Position numbers and translations under genes: made by a program
Shown: piece by piece, positions 7,767 through 10,624 of the stretch
How the letters are laid out: each line of letters opens with the position of its first letter
Numbering within the stretch: position 1 is the stretch's first letter
Origin: Rhodospirillaceae bacterium
GTDB taxonomy: Bacteria; Pseudomonadota; Alphaproteobacteria; UBA7985
DNA: 10,624 nt
Assembly: GCA_002700865.1 (NCBI GenBank)
Contig: PAFB01000008.1
Span: forward strand, 1-10,624
Direction of reading: 5' to 3'
The notes under the pieces: generated by a model
What the model was told of the DNA's origin: nothing
Databases searched by the model: none
Seen by the model: only the letters and a program-made list of their open reading frames with translations

Positions 7767-8153
7767 TTACCGCGAGTGGTTCGATTGCTGGCGAAAATCG
7801 ACGTGTTCGACATTACCGTCGGAGTAGTTGCCACTGCTGCCCGAAAACAGGTTTTCCACGTTGTCGAGCAGGGTCAGAGCGGTAGTGGAGGCCAAGGAGT
7901 AGAAGATCGACTGAGCCTGCCGACGCGTCTTCACCAACCCATCAGCACGCAAAATCGCCAGATGCTGGGAAAGCGCCGACTGGCTGAGGCCAATCCGTTC
8001 GGCAATGTCGTTGACCGACATTTCTTTGGACCGCAGCAACAGCAGGATCATCAGCCGCCGGTCGTTCGACATAGAGCGCAACATGCGGCTCGCGGCTTCG
8101 AGGTCGAAACCAGCGATCAGCTTGGTGTGGTTATGGCTGTTCGTTACTGTCAT
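7767..8153 (-). CDS. ArsR/SmtB family transcriptional repressor, BigR/SqrR/YgaV-like but cysteine-free
   Basis: A small winged-helix DNA-binding protein of 128 residues counted from ATG 8153. An in-frame TTG at 8171 would add six residues; I prefer the ATG, though neither start has a clear ribosome site. The core R-S-M-S-N-D-R-R-L-M-I-L-L-L-L (26-40) is followed by the helix-turn-helix L-S-Q-S-A-L-S-Q-H-L-A-I-L-R (56-69) and the wing R-R-Q-A-Q-S-I-F-Y-S-L (77-87). This pattern is closest to the persulfide-sensing repressors BigR, SqrR and YgaV, which use one Cys after R-L-x-I-L and one near the C-terminus. Here there is no cysteine anywhere: the first position reads Leu and the second probably Ser104 (N-L-F-S-G). 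It diverges from a TusA-like gene and probably controls it and itself. The inducer is unknown. Confidence 0.88.
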   Translation of the reverse strand: MTVTNSHNHTKLIAGFDLEAASRMLRSMSNDRRLMILLLLRSKEMSVNDIAERIGLSQSALSQHLAILRADGLVKTRRQAQSIFYSLASTTALTLLDNVENLFSGSSGNYSDGNVEHVDFRQQSNHSR

Positions 8154-8199
8154 GAAGGCGATATTTCGCAAAACCTCGGAAAGTCAACGCCGACCCATA

Positions 8200-8205
8200 T
8201 ATAAT
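8200..8205 (+). promoter_or_regulatory. Putative -10 box (TATAAT) of the tusA-like gene
   Basis: A perfect TATAAT lies in the AT-rich stretch between the divergent ArsR and TusA-like genes. It would start transcription near 8212, giving a leader of about 75 bases before the TusA start. The best -35 at an 18-base spacing (TCGGAA, 8176-8181) matches the consensus at only three of six positions, so the promoter may be weak or need an activator. The same AT-rich stretch, read on the minus strand, could also act as a -10 region for the ArsR gene. Confidence 0.5.
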
Positions 8206-8209
8206 GTGC

Positions 8210-8225
8210 CATAGCACCTGCTATG
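8210..8225. promoter_or_regulatory. Perfect 7+7 inverted repeat, likely operator for the ArsR-type repressor
   Basis: CATAGCA-CC-TGCTATG is a perfect palindrome with a two-base spacer. It begins five bases after the TATAAT box and covers the expected transcription start of the TusA-like gene. A dimeric winged-helix repressor bound here would block initiation. Position, symmetry and a neighbouring repressor gene support an operator role, but binding is inferred. A hairpin in the leader RNA is the alternative, though a two-base loop makes that unlikely. Confidence 0.55.
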
Positions 8226-8272
8226 CCTCTTGCCGCACGGGTTTACGGGCTAACTAAGGAAAACCGGGGACG

Positions 8273-8277
8273 AAGGA
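8273..8277 (+). promoter_or_regulatory. Shine-Dalgarno site that fixes the TTG start of the tusA-like gene
   Basis: AAGGA lies nine bases before the TTG at 8287. An in-frame TAA at 8278-8280 rules out any start further upstream, and the next candidate (TTG 8296) would cut into the first beta strand. The TTG at 8287 is therefore the best start. Confidence 0.65.
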
Positions 8278-8286
8278 TAAGTCGGT

Positions 8287-8511
8287 TTGGTTGATTTGGA
8301 TTTAACGGGGCTGAAATGCCCCTTGCCGGTCCTGAAGGCGCGAAAGGCGCTTCGGGACTATGATGAAGGCGCTGAAGTGCAGATCCGGGTGACGGACCCC
8401 CGTGCGCCCGGCGACTTTAAAGCGCTGTGCGATACCGTGGGACATACCCTGGTGTCAGAAATGCCAGATGGTGACGGCAAAATCCTAACGTTGCGGGTGC
8501 ACAAGCCCTGA
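8287..8511 (+). CDS. tusA: TusA family sulfurtransferase / sulfur carrier protein
   Basis: A 74-residue protein with the TusA (SirA-like) fold. TusA proteins carry a persulfide on a single cysteine and hand sulfur on for tRNA thiolation, molybdenum cofactor synthesis or sulfur oxidation, depending on the partner. The signature L-T-G-L-K-C-P-L-P-V-L-K at 6-17 contains the C-P-x-P motif with Cys11, and is followed by the usual helix K-A-R-K-A-L. Length is normal (about 75-80). Translation starts at TTG, supported by a good AAGGA. The gene stands alone on its strand, divergent from a repressor related to persulfide sensors. That suggests regulated use in sulfur metabolism rather than a constitutive housekeeping role, but no partner such as TusBCDE, DsrE or rhodanese is visible here. 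Confidence 0.9.
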   Translation: MVDLDLTGLKCPLPVLKARKALRDYDEGAEVQIRVTDPRAPGDFKALCDTVGHTLVSEMPDGDGKILTLRVHKP

Positions 8512-8579
8512 ATCTGGCCGCGACGAACCTGGCCGCGAAACGCACAACGAGGCCGGGAAAGCGGGTCAGCCTGCGTGGC

Positions 8580-8687
8580 TCAACCAGAGAAATAAGCTGC
8601 AAGCTGTTCGGCATAAAACCAAAGGCCCAGACCTGCGCAAAGCAGCAGGAACGAGAGAGCGGCCAGTATTTTCATGCGCGTCTTCAT
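8580..8687 (-). CDS. Possible 35-residue single-pass membrane peptide
   Basis: A short reading frame encoding a basic N-terminus (M-K-T-R-M-K), a hydrophobic helix of about 19-20 residues rich in Leu (about 7-26), and a short tail ending A-Y-F-S-G. The ATG at 8687 is preceded by AGAGG with a five-base spacing, a good ribosome site. The frame stays open to 8825 upstream, but that part looks non-coding and has no better start. The peptide could be a small membrane regulator, or an accidental frame. I recognise no family. It is convergent with the TusA-like gene and divergent from the deacetylase gene. The rest of 8512-8850 shows no other gene: 8512-8579 has a 10-base direct repeat (CTGGCCGCGA at 8514 and 8529), and 8688-8834 shows no clear promoter. 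Confidence 0.45.
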   Translation of the reverse strand: MKTRMKILAALSFLLLCAGLGLWFYAEQLAAYFSG

Positions 8688-8850
8688 GCGAGCCTCTTTA
8701 TAATTACCAACAGAAACCTCAGGCCCAACCCATAGCCCTGTCGACGCCTGCATGTAAAACAATGAGCTGAGAGAGCAGAGGGGGCCAAACCGCGAGGCTG
8801 GCCTTTGTAGGGTCCCGGCCTTCAAGGTCTAAACAGGAGATAAAGCGCCG

Positions 8851-9825
8851 ATGACCGGCACGCCAAACCTAATCTTCACGCATCAAGCCTGTGCCCTGCA
8901 CGGCGATGTTCGCGCATCCGACGGTGAAGCGGTTCCGCGCGGCTGGCGACACCCCGAGCAGCCCTTGCGTCTGGAAGCGGTTCTGCAAGGCCTGTCGGCG
9001 ACGCCCGGGCTCGCAGCCATTGAGCGCCGGGAACCGGGGCTGGCCAACCCCGACCGGCTCAAGACCCTGCATGGGGCGTCCTATGTGGATGCCATGCTCG
9101 CGCCTGTACCGGGCGGGATTGTCGATTGGTACGACGCCGACACGGGCCGGACCCGCGGCACGCCAGAGGCCGCGCTTCTCGCTGCTGGCGCGTCGATTGA
9201 GGCCGCAGAGCTGGCCATGTCCAACCACCCCACCCAGCGCATCTTCATCGCCACCCGTCCCCCCGGCCACCACGCTGAAGCCAACCGTGCGATGGGCTTT
9301 TGCTTCTTTGGCAATGTCGCCCTCGCCGCCAACCGAGCGCTTGAAACGGGCGCTTCCAAGGTCGCGGTGCTGGATTTCGACGTGCACCACGGCAACGGCA
9401 CGCAAGCCTTGCTCTGGGACAACCCCGACACGCTGTTTATCAGCTCCCAGCAAATGCCGCTGTGGCCGGGCTCAGGCGACGTGGCAGAAACGGGTGCGCA
9501 TAATAACGTGATGAACATTCCGCTCGCCGCCGGAACCGACAGTGCCGGGCTGATAGAAGCGTGGAAACCGGCGCTGGCCCGTGTGGATGCGCTGGAGCCC
9601 GACCTGATCGTGATTTCCGCAGGCTTTGACGCCCACGCCGACGACCCTCTGGCCGGGTTGAACGTCGATGAGGAGGGATTCGCCACCCTGACCGCGCAGA
9701 TTGTCGCGTTGGCGGACAGTCACAGTGGTGGCCGGGTTGTATCCGTATTGGAAGGCGGCTACGACCTGCCTGCCCTGACCCGAAGCGTAACGGCGCACGC
9801 CAGCGCCCTGTTCCAAGGAGTTTGA
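8851..9825 (+). CDS. Histone deacetylase family protein (class II-like Zn-dependent amidohydrolase)
   Basis: A 324-residue member of the arginase/deacetylase superfamily. Bacterial relatives include acetylpolyamine amidohydrolases and acetoin-utilisation AcuC-like proteins; they remove acyl groups from amines, and many have unknown natural substrates. All active-site features are visible: the His pair in R-P-P-G-H-H-A-E (140-141); Zn ligands Asp177 and His179 in D-F-D-V-H-H-G-N-G-T and Asp260 in S-A-G-F-D-A-H; and the catalytic Tyr304 in L-E-G-G-Y-D-L. The protein is expected to be active and cytoplasmic, with no signal peptide. ATG 8851 follows AGGAGA (8835-8840) at a ten-base spacing. It lies seven bases before xseB, whose ribosome site is inside its 3' end. 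I recall this gene preceding xseB-ispA in alphaproteobacteria, but no functional link to isoprenoid synthesis is known to me. Confidence 0.93.
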   Translation: MTGTPNLIFTHQACALHGDVRASDGEAVPRGWRHPEQPLRLEAVLQGLSATPGLAAIERREPGLANPDRLKTLHGASYVDAMLAPVPGGIVDWYDADTGRTRGTPEAALLAAGASIEAAELAMSNHPTQRIFIATRPPGHHAEANRAMGFCFFGNVALAANRALETGASKVAVLDFDVHHGNGTQALLWDNPDTLFISSQQMPLWPGSGDVAETGAHNNVMNIPLAAGTDSAGLIEAWKPALARVDALEPDLIVISAGFDAHADDPLAGLNVDEEGFATLTAQIVALADSHSGGRVVSVLEGGYDLPALTRSVTAHASALFQGV

Positions 9826-9832
9826 TCGAACC

Positions 9833-10093
9833 ATGGCTGACACAGAACTGCCCACTGAACTACCCGACGACATCCGGGCAATGAGCTTTGAACAGGCGCT
9901 GGATGAGCTGCGTGGTATCGTCGATGGCCTGGAAAAGGGCGATGGTTCCCTCGACCAGAGCATCAAGGCCTACGAACGCGGCTCGCTGCTGCGCATGCAC
10001 TGCGACGCCAAGCTGCGCGAGGCGCACATGAAAATCGAACAAATCCGGGTGAAATCAGACGGTTCCGCCGGCACCGAACCTTTTGACGCCTGA
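9833..10093 (+). CDS. xseB: Exodeoxyribonuclease VII small subunit
   Basis: Small subunit of exonuclease VII, which with XseA degrades single-stranded DNA from both ends. The 86-residue, all-helical protein has the family's continuous signature: M-S-F-E-Q-A-L-D-E-L (17-26), L-E-K-G-D-G-S-L-D-Q-S (33-43), and A-Y-E-R-G (46-50) leading to the L-R-x-x-C-D-A-K-L-R-E-A helix. Length is typical (about 75-90). AAGGAG inside the end of the deacetylase gene serves as ribosome site, about 12 bases before the ATG. The xseA gene is not nearby, which is usual. The gene sits directly before ispA, a conserved pairing across proteobacteria that reflects operon structure rather than shared biochemistry. Confidence 0.95.
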   Translation: MADTELPTELPDDIRAMSFEQALDELRGIVDGLEKGDGSLDQSIKAYERGSLLRMHCDAKLREAHMKIEQIRVKSDGSAGTEPFDA

Positions 10094-10624
10094 TTGACGC
10101 GCGCCTTGATCGACTTCAACGCCCAGCGTGCGGCCTATGTCGAGCAGATCGAAGCTGCTCTGACCCGTGCCTTTGCCGAGTGGAGCGCTCCGGCTGAAGT
10201 GCCTGAAGACCGTGTTGAACGAGCCAGCGCTTACGGCTTGCTGGGGGGTGGTAAGCGGTTGCGGGCCATGCTCGCTCTGGCGGCGGGCGAGGCGGCGGGC
10301 CTGTCTGCGCCCGTGGCTGAGCAAATCGCCGTCGCTGTCGAAACGCTGCATGCCTACAGCCTGATCCACGATGACCTGCCTGCCATGGACGACGCCGACA
10401 CGCGCCGGGGGCAACCGTCCGTTCACCGACAGTTCGACGACGTCACCGCGATTTTGGCTGGCGATCAACTGCTGACCTACGCCATGGGCCACCTCGCCGA
10501 CCTGCCGGTCGCCCTGCGCGCGCTGGCAGAGGCCGGGGCGCAGATGGTTCGCGGGCAAATGCTGGACCTGCTCAGCGAAGGCGACGGCGTGGTGCTCGAC
10601 CTCGCAACGCTGGAGCGGTTGCAG
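10094..10624 (+). CDS. ispA: Farnesyl diphosphate synthase / polyprenyl synthetase (3' end beyond window)
   Basis: Short-chain trans-prenyltransferase that condenses isopentenyl diphosphate with dimethylallyl and geranyl diphosphate to make farnesyl diphosphate, the precursor of quinone side chains, undecaprenol and hopanoids. The frame is open to the window end, giving 177 codons of about 290-300. G-G-G-K-R-L-R at 51-57 is the IPP-binding motif. The first Asp-rich motif D-D-L-P-A-M-D-D (93-100), with R-R-G just after it, has the bacterial FPPS spacing. I-L-A-G-D-Q-L-L and M-V-R-G-Q-M-L-D-L follow. The start is uncertain: TTG at 10094 directly abuts the xseB stop and another in-frame TTG lies at 10106. 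There is no ATG before the conserved core and no clear ribosome site, so translational coupling to xseB is likely. The xseB-ispA-dxs order is common, and dxs may lie beyond the edge. Confidence 0.92.
   Translation, partial: MTRALIDFNAQRAAYVEQIEAALTRAFAEWSAPAEVPEDRVERASAYGLLGGGKRLRAMLALAAGEAAGLSAPVAEQIAVAVETLHAYSLIHDDLPAMDDADTRRGQPSVHRQFDDVTAILAGDQLLTYAMGHLADLPVALRALAEAGAQMVRGQMLDLLSEGDGVVLDLATLERLQ

Noticed and set aside
8528..8557. A possible terminator hairpin between the tusA-like gene and the small peptide (CCTGGCC with GGCCGGG, 16-base loop)
   Set aside because: The seven-pair stem needs one wobble pair, the loop is long, and no run of T follows on either strand.
8688..8825. An N-terminal extension of the small membrane peptide to 81 residues
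   Set aside because: The added residues look non-coding and the upstream start has no good ribosome site, whereas the internal ATG at 8687 has AGAGG at five bases.

Overview
The window reads as ordinary chromosomal DNA from an alphaproteobacterium. The base composition is GC-rich. GlyRS is split into alpha and beta chains. The S49 peptidase is the short, unanchored type. The order deacetylase-xseB-ispA is one I recall from alphaproteobacteria. I see no insertion sequence, phage gene, tRNA, rRNA or CRISPR array. The assignment rests on remembered synteny and family resemblance, not on a search.

Layout. Positions 1-899 (+) hold the 3' part of azlC and a complete azlD, a two-subunit amino-acid exporter. 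Positions 879-5963 (-) hold glyQ, glyS and a pyruvate phosphate dikinase-like protein, packed as an operon that runs tail-to-tail into azlD with a 21-base overlap. A 136-base gap follows. Positions 6100-8153 (-) carry, in transcription order, an ArsR-type repressor, a crotonase-fold protein and sppA, closely spaced. Diverging from the repressor is a TusA-like sulfur carrier (8287-8511, +). The shared intergenic region holds a perfect TATAAT box and a perfect 7+7 palindrome. A possible 35-residue membrane peptide (8580-8687, -) follows. The window closes with a + strand operon of a histone-deacetylase-family amidohydrolase, xseB and the 5' part of ispA (8851-10624).

Three points stand out. First, the PPDK-like protein keeps the phosphorylatable His domain and a complete PEP/pyruvate barrel, but its ATP-grasp domain has shrunk to roughly 110 unrecognisable residues. 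It is therefore unlikely to be an ordinary dikinase. Second, the ArsR protein resembles the thiol-sensing BigR/SqrR/YgaV repressors and sits opposite a sulfur-carrier gene, as such a sensor might. Yet it contains no cysteine, and the two sensing positions appear to be Leu and Ser. Third, the crotonase-family protein lacks both catalytic glutamates of classical enoyl-CoA hydratase. The remaining genes look like intact housekeeping genes.
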